NCBI GenBank assembly: GCA_037367405.1
Contig: JAZKJV010001867.1
Location: forward strand, 124,001-188,000
Length of the DNA stretch: 64,000 nucleotides
From: Ottelia alismoides
Taxonomy: Eukaryota; Streptophyta; Magnoliopsida; Alismatales; Hydrocharitaceae
Direction of reading: 5' to 3'
Shown here: positions 36,101 through 48,100 of the stretch, piece by piece
Position numbering within the stretch: position 1 is the stretch's first letter
Layout of the letters: every line of letters begins with the position of its first letter
Program-made: the position numbers and the translations under genes
Notes under the pieces: model-generated
What the model was told of the DNA's origin: nothing
Database searches by the model: none
The model's input: only the letters and a program-made list of their open reading frames with translations

Positions 36101-39100
36101 TACTTCCAACCCACTAGCCTCTTCTCCATCTTCTCAATCACCGGTAGCCAATCAGCCAAGTGCATCCTCCCAACTACTAACACCACGTCTAGGTATCGCA
36201 AGGACATATCTCTGCACGAGGAATGAAGCCAGACATCAAATAAGTCAATCTCCACACCATCTAAGCTAAAGGAGATGGATTCAGACTTCTTGTTCAGTAT
36301 CAACCCAGATACAACACCGAACAAATCTATAACTACAGAAAGACCTCTGCAACTCTCAAAACCACCTTCTACAAAAAGTATCGTGTCATCTGCATACTGA
36401 AAGGACGAGGATAGAAACCTCCTCCTTTGAGTAACCGTAGCAAAGCCCCACATCACCGCACGGTCAATCATGACTGAAAAACATTTGTCGCAAGAACAAA
36501 AAGAAAAGGAGCCAATGGGAACCCATATCGAATCTCGTGCTGCGGCTGAAAGTACCTATACTTGGGTTGCCCATACACCAAAACAACGCAAGATGCAGTC
36601 GTGACACATCTCTTCATCCATGAAATCCATCTATCACGAAAATCACGTTGTTACTGCTGAGATGTTTATTTATCACCGTACTATATTTACGGTTTATTTT
36701 TCTTTGGTATCACTTATGTAATTAACCGATGGCTCTTCTCCTATATAAGAGAGCCCTGTGATCTCTTTTCTCATATGAATAAATTTTATCCCAACATGGT
36801 ATCAGAACAACGGTCCTAGACCGGGGTTCTCGAACCAAAACCCTAACCCTAGCCCCACCCGTCGGCCTCTCCCTGCGCCCTCCGAGCGCCGTCGCGCGTC
36901 ACCGCACCCCTCTGTGGCCCTCCGGGCGGCCTGTCACGCGCTAGCGCCGCTGCAGCCACCCTCCAGGCGCCGTCGTAGGCCACCTACGGCAACCAGGACC
37001 CCTTCCAGGGGCCGCCGCCACCTCCTGTGCCGTCGCGGACCCCCTCCGACCGCCACCCCCACCCCCTGCAGCAACCCAGTGCCGCTGCCACCCCTTCCAG
37101 CACCGTCGTAGGCCCCGACGACCTCCCCTTTGCCCCCATAGGCGCCATGGCTTGATTCATAAGGGGTCTGTCACATGTTTGGCGACTCTGGGTCCCCTCG
37201 TTTGATTCCAACGGACTCTTGTTCACGTGTGTCGAGGTCTGAACTGATCTGCGAAGGGTGATATAGTCTGATTTCCTTCATTTGCAACCGTCGACCACAA
37301 ACACAGCATTAGGGATGAGTGTATAAGTCTACATATACATCTCATCCCTCATTTGATGTTGTAGACAAGAATTTTGCGAAATTTTCCCCTCTTGTTCCGT
37401 ATTTTGGCGTATTAAAGAATGTCAGACATCAACGGTGACGTGTTCTCCTCCTGTGCCTTCAAAGGACCGGCACCTATCGTAAAGATGGACGGGACCAACT
37501 ATGAGTTATGGTCCATGCAGTTTCGTACCCTGATGCAATGCCAAAACAAGGAGCATATTCTGACTGATTCAGAGCCGGCGGACAAGACTGGGGCCAACGC
37601 ATCATGGAAGCAAGATGATGCATATGCTCGTATATGGCTCTCTGGGACGCTTAGCACAGAGATTGCTAATGATATTGCCAATCAACCTACTGCAAAGGCC
37701 ATGTGGGACATATTGGCTGCTACCTATGGACAGGCAAAAAATAAAAGCAAGATACTCCAACTTCAGTTCGACATTTTCTCGAACAAGCAAAATGGTCGAC
37801 CTTTACATTCTCACTTTTCACATCAAAGAGGCATGTTTGAACGACTCCATAGCTTCATGCCTATCACTACCAGCGTGGAACAACAGCAGGCGTATCGGAA
37901 TGCCACTATGACTGACGTTTTCCTGTCCTCTCTTGACTCGGAGTACGATGCCGCTCGTACTCAACTTCTGACTGGCGAGACCATACCACCAATGGAGGAG
38001 GTCTACAAGCGGCTGAGCAGGATTACTATCACACCTACATCCACGCCACAACCAACTTCCTCGGCTATGGCTGCTTCTCGTGGACGAGGCAGTACGTCCA
38101 AGTTCCGTGGTCGTGGACCTCGTGGTAGAGGTGGAGGCCGTCAGCGTGGTCCATGTTCTTATTGTCATCGTCCTGGCCACTCAGAGGAGACATACATTCA
38201 CAAGCACTGCTTTCCAGCGTCTGCACGTGTGGCGGAGCAGACTGACTCTTCACCTGCACCTACTACTGATGCCCGTTTTGACTTGTCTCGAGACTTCGAA
38301 AGATGGTGACCACTCCTGTGACTCAGACTGCAAGACCATCAGATGCAGCGGCCACCGCCAGAGCACTACCTAGTTCATCAGGTACTTCATATGTGCTTAC
38401 CAGTAGCAACAGTTCCGATGTGACAGATTGGATAATGGATTCTGGAGTGTCTCATCACATGTGTGGAGATCGGACATTATTTTCTTCATATACGACCATT
38501 GCTCCTGGGCGATCCGTAATCATAGCCAATGGAGTTCGGCTACCCATTGTTGGTCAGGGGGAGATTGTTTTAGCCCCTTCTAAACATCTTCAGAATGTTC
38601 TACATGCTCCAGATTTTCAAATGAATCTTTTGTCTATTAGTCAGATTACAAAAGATTTACACTGTCGTGCCATTTTTGACCCCTCTTCTCTTATGTTTCA
38701 AGGCATACTAACTGGCAGGATGATTATTCATGGCCGTGAGCAGAGAGGATTATACAAACTTGATGTTCAATCATGTGCTGGAGTGGCCTCTATTCCCTCT
38801 GGATCTGCTTCGCCTTTTCTGTGGCATCTTCGCTTTGGCCACCTTCCTCTCCAAAAGATGATACGTGTTCTCCCGCAGCTATCTACTCGTACTACTCTGG
38901 ATTGTGAAGCTTGTCAGCTTGGGAAATACCATCGCTCCTCCTTTCCTAGTCGTCCAAGTCGTAGTAGTAGTCGGTCCTTTGAGTTGTTACATTTTGACAT
39001 TTGGGGTCCACGTCGTGTTCCTGATCATCAGGGGCATAGATTTTATATGGTTGATGTCGATGATTATTCTAGACTTTCATGGGTTTTCTTACTTAAACAT

Positions 39101-42100
39101 AAATTTGTAGCAGGTGCTATAATTAAGACTTTTCTTATTGAGATCAACAACATTTTTTTGCCAAAGTTAAATACATTCGCACCGACAATGCTTTGGAATT
39201 TTCTACTCTTCATTTGGCAGAATTTCTCCAGTCTATGGGTATAGCTCATCAGACTTCCTGTACTCATACATCACAGCAAAATGGGGTTGCATAATGCAAA
39301 CATCGTCACCTCTTAAACATCACGAGGACCTTGTTGATTCACAGTAGTACACCTCATTCTTTCTGAGGGGATGCCGTCCTAATCGCCTGTTATCTAGTAA
39401 ATCGCATGCCATCCACTATTCTTGTAGAGAAGAGTCCCTTCTCGATTGTGTTTCCCGAAAAGGAACTCTTCACACTTACACCTCGTGTTTTTGGATAGGT
39501 AGCTTTTGTCCATGACTTTACTCCTGGCCGTGACAAGCTCTCACCTATAGCTGTCAAATGTGTCTTTGTTGGTTATTCTCGTACCCAAAAAGGGTATAGA
39601 TGTTTTGATCCTGTTGGGAGAAAATACTATGTCAGTGCTGATGTTACTTTTTTCGAATCTATTATGTATTTCACTCCTACAGGTGACAGGTTGTCTACTA
39701 CTGGATCTAGAGAAGATGTTGTGGTTCCTCCACATCCATCTGATCCTTGTGATGTCCCGAGGTCTTCACTACCTATACCACCACCGCCGTCACCGCCACC
39801 ACCTCCACCTCCTCACAAAGAGTCTACATTCTTACCCCATGTTTATACTCACATGTCTTCTACTCGCCCCTCTGCTCATGCGCCTACCACATCATCCACC
39901 ATGCCTAAGGTATGTCAAGAACATATTATTTCTACTGATGGTACTGGAGATTTTATTGATGAACAGGAAGAGTCAATTCCAGAGGACGGTGAGGCTGATG
40001 ACCTGGAAATACCGATTGCTCTAAAACCTCGTCGCCAATGTGCTACTTACCCAATGGTCGCACATGTCTCCTTGGATCATATGTCAGAGGACTACAAGAA
40101 GTTTATAGTGGGACTTTTAGTTGTCCTATCCCACGAACGTATCAGGAGGCGCTCCAGGACAGTAGGTGGCACCTTGCCTCTGCGATCACGAGGCACATGG
40201 AGCATTGTTTCACCTCCACCAGGAGCATCTATTATGAGCGCCAAATGGATATTCACAGTCAAGCAAAGGGTCGATGGCAGTGTCAATCGATTCAAAGCAA
40301 GGCTTGTGGCTCGAGGGTTCACCCAAACCTATGGGGTGGATTATCAGGACACCTCTCCAGTAGCAAGACATTCTACACTACGTTTTCTGCTATCTGTTGC
40401 CGTTTCCAGAGACTGGCCTCTGTATCGACTTGATGTCAAGAATGCCTTTCTCTATAGGGATCTTCAGGAGGAAGTATATATGCAACAACCACCAGGATTT
40501 CCTACTGAGGGGGGGTCTCAGAAGGTGTGCCACCTTCATAAGGTAATTTATGGCCTGAAGCAGAGTTCGAGAGCTTGGTATCAAAAGCTATCAGAGTTGA
40601 TAGAGCAAAAGAGGTTTCTGCGGTCTACTACGGACCACTCACTGTTTGTACACAGGACACCTAGAGGTACCGTGGCTATTCTTGTTTATGTGGATGATAT
40701 TGTCATGACAGGAGATGATGAGCAGGGTATTCTTACCACCAAGGAGTTCCTTATTCAGCAGTTTGTGACTAAGGACCTTGAAAATCTTCGCTACTTTCTT
40801 GGATTAAAGTTCACCAAAAATCAACATGGACTCGTGATGAATCAAAGGAAATTTGTTATGAACCTCCTATCCGAGACAGGCATGACAGGGTACAAACCTG
40901 CTTCTACTCCTATGGATGCAAGCATGAGATTGTATGATGAGGACACCGAAGAAATTGACAGGAGGAGACATTGAGAGTGATGCAGCGTGAAACGGATAAA
41001 TAGGGCCTCATGTTCTACTTTTTATTTGTTATTTAGAGGAAAATTTTATTTATGTTTATTCGAGTCATCGTAATTTTATTTAAATAAAAGAGATCGCCTG
41101 TGATCTCAAAGTAGTTAGTTTAAATTTGAATTTCAAATTTAGTTAGTCGGTTAGAGTCAAATTAGGATAAGTAGTTTTAAATTTGAATTTGAGTTCTATT
41201 TTTGTAATCTCATCCCTCCTATATAAAGGGATGATAGACTAGTTGTTTAGACAGTTCAGTTCAGTTGATATGAAAAATTGAGATTTATCTCTATCTCTCC
41301 TCCCCCTTCTCCTTCCCCCACGTGATCTGCGCGTTTCTTCCTCCTCAAATCTCGCGCAACCGGCGTGCTTCTTTTCTCAATCCCTCCAATTTCTTCTTCC
41401 ACCGAAAATCCACCAACAAAATTTATTTCTTATCATCGCGCAAATCCATTTGCATCAGAGAGCTTGTTGGGAAGCTCCTATACGCCACTATTACCAGGCC
41501 TAATATTGCTTTTGCAGTTAGCAAAGTCAGTCAGTTCATGGAACAACCCAGGAAGGTACATATGGATGTCGTTCACATGATCTTGAGGTATTTGAAGACG
41601 TCATCTGGCTATGGCCTTATGTACAGCAGGGATGCATCACTTGAGGTGACATGATGTGCAGATGCAGACTATGCTAGTTTTCCCAGGGACAGAAAGTCGA
41701 CTTCTGATTTTGCTATCTTTGTAGGCAGCTCACTTGTTTCATGGAAAAGCAAGAAGCAGACTGTTGTGGCCAGATCTAGTGCTAAGTCGAAATACAGGGC
41801 TATGGCACAAGGATGTACAGAAATGATGTGGGTCAGATCAGTATTGACCGACCTTACTGTTGAGGTTTCTCTTCCTATGAATCTTTTATGTGATAATCAA
41901 GCAGCTCTATTTATAGCCAATAACCCTGCTTTTCATGAGCGAACAAAGCATATCGAGGTGGATTGTCACTACACTAGAGACATGATCCAAAAGGGCCTTA
42001 TATCCACCTCTCATGTTTCCATAGGAGATCAGACTGCAGATATCTTCACAAAGGCACTGTCCAGAGGTTCATTTCAGAGATGTTGTTCCAAGCTGAGCAT

Positions 42101-45100
42101 GATCGATATTTATGCTCCAGCTTGAGGGGGAGTGTTGAGATGTTTATTTATCACCGTACTATATTTACATTTTATGTTTTCATTGGGTATCACTTATGTA
42201 ATTAACCCATGGCTCTTCTCCTATATAATAGAGCCCTGGGATCTCTTTTCTCATATGAATATATCCCAACAGTTACAAATGCCAAAATGAACTTCCAATT
42301 CACGCAGTCGTATGCTTTTGAGAAATCAACTTTCCACCAAAACTCCTTTGGTCTTCTTCATGCGTCAATCTGCAACAATCTCAGATGCCAAAACTACACT
42401 ATCCATGAGTTGTCTGTCGGGCAAGAAAGCACTCTGCACCAGAGATATTACCATGCATAGCACCCACCTCAGCAGATTCGTCAAAAATTTGATAATCGAA
42501 CAATAATCCGCCATCCTTATGGTGACATCCTTCTTATGAAGTAAGAAAGATAAAGGATCCGTTGAGCTGATCAAAACTATAATTCTCATCTGCAAACTCC
42601 ACCACTACCTCCATCACCTCCTCGGCCATCACCTCCCATAATTCTCTGAGAAAGAAAATCGAAAAACCATCTGGTCAGGACGGGTGTCTGCATTCAAATC
42701 AAAAACAACCTCTCGAACCTCATGCATGCTAAAAGGTCTCATCAACAACTCCGACTCCTGCACAGAGATGGAGCACTATAAGGCCCAGCCACCTAGAACC
42801 GCAATGCAGCAAGCACCTGCTCAAGCCCCTGAAGCAATGTAGGAAATATCGATATCGTATCGGTCCGTGTGGGAAAGGATATATCAGGTTATATCGCCGA
42901 TATCGGTGGAGATGTCAGAAATGGCTAAAAAAAGCCATTTCTTTTTAATGTTTTCAGAAATTAAGATCATCCAAAATATTAAAACAACAAATAACCTACA
43001 AATACACACTTATATCACACATATTAGTCATTTATACCTCATATATCGTACATATCGGTCATATCGAGCATATTGTTGTTAATGTTGATTCCTGACTTGT
43101 AGATATTGGAAATGGATTTCATTTAGAAACCCCCAAATTAGTTCACCAAAAATCTTGCTAAATTGTAGATCTAATTTTTAATTCACGAATTTATTAATTA
43201 GTACTCTTTTGTTAACATAAATCACCATAAAATCATGTTTCCTATGTCTAAAACAAGAGATCCAACTCCATTCATCCATAACTTAACTTAATCTCGCAAC
43301 ATAACTAAAAAATCATTAAATTAGTTCACCAAAAATCTCACTAAATTGTAGATCTAATTTTCAATTCATGGATTTAATTAATTACCGTTTTTTGTTCACA
43401 TATATCACCATAAAATCTTGTTTTCTATGTCAAAAATAAGAGATCCAGCTTCATTCATCCATGACTCAACTTAAACTCGCAACATAACTCAAAAATCCCC
43501 AAATTAGTTCCCCAAAAATCTCACTAAATTGTAGATCTAATTTTTTATTCACGAATTTAATTAATTATTACTTTTTTTGTTAACAAAAATCACCAAAAAA
43601 TTCTTGTTTTCTTATTCTAAAACAAGAGCTCCAACTCCATTCATCCATAACTTAACTTAATCTCGCAATATAACTCAAAAACCCCAAAAATTCACCAAAT
43701 ATCGTACTAATTAGTTCAAATCTAACCGAAAAAATAAGAATATGCATCACCTAACAACTATGAATAAAAGCCATAACAAATTTCACAATTTCACATAAGA
43801 AATCGGAGTAGATCCGGAATTCTAGATGTTACCTCAAAGGAAGGAAGCCAAGCACCTTTGGAGAAAACCTTGCAGCAAATGAAATCGGCGAAATGAGGGA
43901 AATGCACTGATATAGGATGATATGGGACCGATTTGAGTGCTTTTACACGCTGGAAGATTCCTCATGTTGGCGATATATCATCGGCACCCGATACATCACC
44001 GACATATCGATCAAATATTGATGATACCCCTGTAAATAGATAGGCACTCTAATATCGATATCTCTTGCCTATCGATATCGATATATCACTGATATATCAC
44101 AAAGGGACCTTATATGCCCTGAAGTAGCCTGTCATTGCCCTCGCAACCTCCTCCCCATGATACACCCCTCTCCCAACCAAGTGTATCACAATCCTCCCCT
44201 GCCTCCTAGTTGTCACCGCATTAAAGAATATGGTATTCGCATCTCCCCTCCAACTACTTCTGGAGGGACCTTTGCTTCTACTCAAATTTCAGCTTCCTAT
44301 CCTCTTCAAGTGATACAGCGTGAAATGGATAAATAGGACCTCATGTTCTACTTTTTATCTGTAATTTAGAGGATAATTTTATTTACGTTTATTCGAGTCA
44401 TCGTAATTTTATTTAAATAAAAGATATCGCATGTGATCTCAAAGTAGTTAGTTTAAATTTGAATTTCAAATTTAGTTAGTCGGTTAGAGTCAAATTAGGA
44501 TAAGTAGTTTTGGATTTGAATTTGAGTTCTATTTTTGTAATCCCATCCCTCCTATATAAAGGGATGATAGACTAGTTGTTTAGACAGTTCAGTTCAGTTG
44601 ATATGAAAAATTGAGATTCAATCTCTATCTCCCTCTCTCGTCTCTCTCTTTCTCCCTCGACGCGATCTTCGCGCTTCTTCTTCCTCGAACCTCGTGCAAC
44701 CAGCGCGCTTTCTCTCTTCTCAATCCCTCCAATTTCTTCTTCTACCAAATAAATTCCACCATCAAAATATTTTTTTATCCGTCGCCAAATCTCCCATTTG
44801 CATCAATTGGTATTGTTAGAAAATAAACATGCGGAAGCGAACATGGAAAAAGATAAAGAAATATAAAGAAGAACGGGATTTTTACGTGGAACCCTACTCC
44901 GTGAGGAGCGGGATGAAACCACGGGAGAAGCCCTCAAAGGGGCGGATATTCTATTCCTTTTTCTCATCTCTTACAGGAGGCCTGGGGTTCTTTATATAGC
45001 TTCTACAGGGCCTCCAAGTCCCACCACTAGGCGGTATGGGACTAAACTCAGTGGTGTGGTAAATGGATCTTGGAGGGATCCATTTACCCACCTATTACAT

Positions 45101-48100
45101 AAGTGACGCATGCTCCAAATACTCTAACACTCCCCCTCAAGCTGGAGCATGCAATGCTCAGCTTGGACAAACAGGAAGAAACTCGACTCACAATACATGA
45201 CACTACAGACAATATCAACCCAACGCGGACAGCTGCTGCAGTCGAGGACGTTGCTTCTCATGGCGTGCATGTGAGGAGGACGAACGGGGCTGGAGTGTCT
45301 ATCTGGCTCAAAGAATGGTACTCTACTGTGGAGTCCCTATGATACCACATGAAAACCCTTGCCCTTAATGGCATAGGGAATAGTCCTCTGCTATGGAGTC
45401 CCTATGGCTCACATGAAAGCTCTGGCTGACCAACAAGAATGACTAATGATTGGCATGCGTCATCGTCGAGTCTGAATCTGAAATTTGTAGAGTCTGAATA
45501 TCTGACCGGTCTGCAACATCTGATATCTGAATCTTAGAACAAGACCTGTGACTCTCTATATATACTCCCCCTTTCTCCCAAACTGGTCGGAATGACATTG
45601 TTGACCACGTTGGGAGAAGATAAGATAATACATAAATATGGGGAAAAATGAATATTCTCAAAAAATTTCTTTTGCGGCTTTTCTTCATTTTTTTTTTTGT
45701 AATAAGCCGTCCCTTTTTTTTGAACATTTTTTTTGAATGCGTACGGCTTTTGAGTTGTACGCGCCTTTTTCTTTTTCTTTTTGTTTTTTTTTCATCGGCC
45801 CCACATGGACCCAACAATCTTGCAGCCCCTTCGTTTTTTTTTACTAAGTCTCGACCTACTTGGGCCGTTACAAATAGCATCTCTCCTTTTTTTTTGAAAC
45901 ATTGGCCCACGTTGGCCTTTTTCTGTTCCGCCCTCTCGTTTTTTTTAATGCCCAAATGGGCCTTACAGTAGAAGCACAAAATTTTTTTTTATATAAAATA
46001 AACCCAGTGGCCTTAGGGTTCCCATACGAACACGCCATCCCCGATTGGGGATCCTCGTTGAGCGCCGCCAAAGGGTGGATGCTGGAGAGATGCTCGCCGC
46101 CGGTGCCGCTTGTGGACTTGGAGACCGGAGAGGCGCATGGATGAGGAGGTACGCGCAGCCCGAGGACTTGGAGGCATGCGCGCGAGATCTGCGAGGCTTG
46201 CGCCGCTTGTTGGAGGTTGATGTAGAGGCGCGCGAGTGGTGCGCGAGAAGACCTGTGACGATGCCTCCTGCACCTGGGGCCCTAGGGGGTTGCGCACTGC
46301 CTGGAGCCGCGCGGCGAGCGGGGGCCATCGCGTGCGGGGTTCGCGCCGTCTGATGCTACGCGGATGGGGAGTGTCCGCCTGGAGGCAATGGAGGAAAGAC
46401 TGTGCGATGCCGGGACCGGGAGTACGCCTCCTGCGCGCATCCTGTGCGCTTGAGATGTTGCGGGGTTGATACCGCCGCCTGCGGCTTTGCAGGACAAGAG
46501 AGAGGCACAATCACACGAGGAGGAGATGTCTGCTAGTGCCTCGACCTGGAAGGCGCGCGTTTGCAGCATCGTTGGAACACGAGGATGAGCGAGTGCAGCG
46601 GTTTCGCCCCCATATTCAGATGTGCACAGAAACAGAACATCAATAGGATGTGTGCACCAAGAACAGATGCGCCGCTTTGAAAAAAAACTCTTTATGCTGC
46701 TGAACATATCCGAAATTAGGGTTTCGATTGAAACCCTGGAACTTGGACAAAACTTGAACAGAAATAATCTTCTTCAAGAACAACTTAATAATCGAATCTC
46801 GAAAAATTAAAGAACATGAAATCCTCAAGAACCGACCCGCTCTGATACCATGTTAGAAAATAAACATGCGGAAGCGAACATGGAAAAAGATAAAGAAATA
46901 TAAAGAAGAACGGGATTTTTACGTGGAACCCTACTCCGTGAGGAGCGGGATGAAACCACGGGAGAAGCCCTCAAAGGGGCGGATATTCTATTCCTTTTTC
47001 TCATCTCTTACAGGAGGCCTGGGGTTCTTTATATAGCTTCTACAGGGCCTCCAAGTCCCACCACTAGGCGGTATGGGACTAAACTCAGTGGTGTGGTAAA
47101 TGGATCTTGGAGGGATCCATTTACCCACCTATTACATAAGTGACGCATGCTCCAAATACTCTAACAGGTATCAGAGCATGGCCTACAGATCGTCCTCACG
47201 ATCTGACGATCCGTCCAGACATTCGCGCCGACATGCAACGAAACACCATCATTCGTCGGAGCGGAAACGACGAGCCGAAGAAGCTTACAACAAGGGGACG
47301 CACTGCGAGATTTCCAGTCCAAATGTCAAGATTTCCAGTCCAAAAGTCGAGATATGATGGCTAAGTTCGAGGCTATGTGCGCCGCCCTATCAACGTCTTC
47401 CGCTACCAAAGCTGTTGTCCAGACTTTTGACGAAGAAAACCTCGCCGTCAATAAGGATTTGCTCGTTGTCCAGGCCGTTTCAGAAGAAGATAATGTTGTC
47501 ATTGAAGGTTTGCTCGCTGTCCAGCCCGTTTCGCAAGAAAAAATGGTCGACGACAACATTCCATTTGTTGTCCAGCAACCTTCAGAGCAGCCTGTGATGG
47601 AGAAAACGGCTCCAGCACAACCCGCAATCCTCACGTGGGCCCTGTGCGCCACCCACACATCCCCAACTGTCATTCCAGACCCTCCGCAGCCCCCCTTTGT
47701 TGCCATTACGTCACCAGAAGAACCCCAAACCCCGCTACAAACCCTCTCGCTACAGCCCCCAACCCCTTCTCCTACTCCCCCAACACGTGGTCTTCTTCGG
47801 CGGGGGCTTCTTCGGCGGGGGCTTCTTCGGCTCCTCCGGCATGGGCGAGCTCCGGTCTGAAGTCGGTGGATGCCAATCGTGGTGTGGCGATTGGCGTGGT
47901 GCAACAGCGGGGCTTCGACCGCGAGATGATCCAAGCGGCAACTTTTCTTCTCCTGGGCGAGGGCTTCAAGGGGGATTTCTTCTTCTTGGATGACACTAGA
48001 TGATGTGTGCGAGGACTTTCCCCGGAGCAACGGGAAACCCTCATTTTCCGCTCGGATTCGTCGGTGGTCAAATGGCGTCTTCCTCGGGTCGCTGATGGTG

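Larger units (their letters stand above)
36655..42271 (+). mobile_element. degenerate Ty1/copia retrotransposon with very short LTRs, split by a solo LTR
   Basis: The LTRs at 36655-36796 (142 bp) and 42133-42271 (139 bp) are flanked by a perfect GTTAC duplication (36650-36654, 42272-42276). The primer site TGGTATCAGAAC is at 36797-36808 and the polypurine tract CTTGAGGGGGAG at 42121-42132. The polyprotein is broken into three frames. A solo LTR of another family sits in it at 40978-41457. The copia element interrupts the reverse transcriptase of the old LINE. Confidence 0.92.
44814..47166 (-). mobile_element. young non-autonomous copia-derived LTR element inserted in a primer-binding site
   Basis: Two 316-bp LTRs (44814-45129 and 46851-47166) read as identical, flanked by a perfect GGTAT duplication (44809-44813, 47167-47171). 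The minus-strand primer site TGGTATCAGAGC (46850-46839) abuts the right LTR. A minus-strand polypurine tract (TTGAGGGGGAG) abuts the left LTR, so it is transcribed leftward. The 1.72-kb interior encodes no gag or pol. Only the last bases before the polypurine tract (AAGCTGAGCATTGCATGCTCCAGC) recall the end of a copia pol gene such as 42090-42125. Identical LTRs mean a very recent insertion using proteins supplied by another copia element. Confidence 0.92.

Noticed and set aside
36914..37111. Pro/Arg-rich short frame before copia gag
   Set aside because: It lies in the C-rich leader with CGCCGTCG repeats and is not connected to Gag.
43131..43690. CRISPR-like array
   Set aside because: The three repeats are contiguous 183-bp tandem units without spacers, in plant nuclear DNA.
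44808..44813. A tRNA gene fragment suggested by TGGTATCAGAGC-type sequences
   Set aside because: These are retrotransposon primer-binding sites next to LTRs. No tRNA fold surrounds them.
45443..45979. 178-codon Lys-rich minus-strand frame in the young non-autonomous element
   Set aside because: It is produced by oligo-T tracts read as Lys codons. No domain or conserved motif supports a protein.
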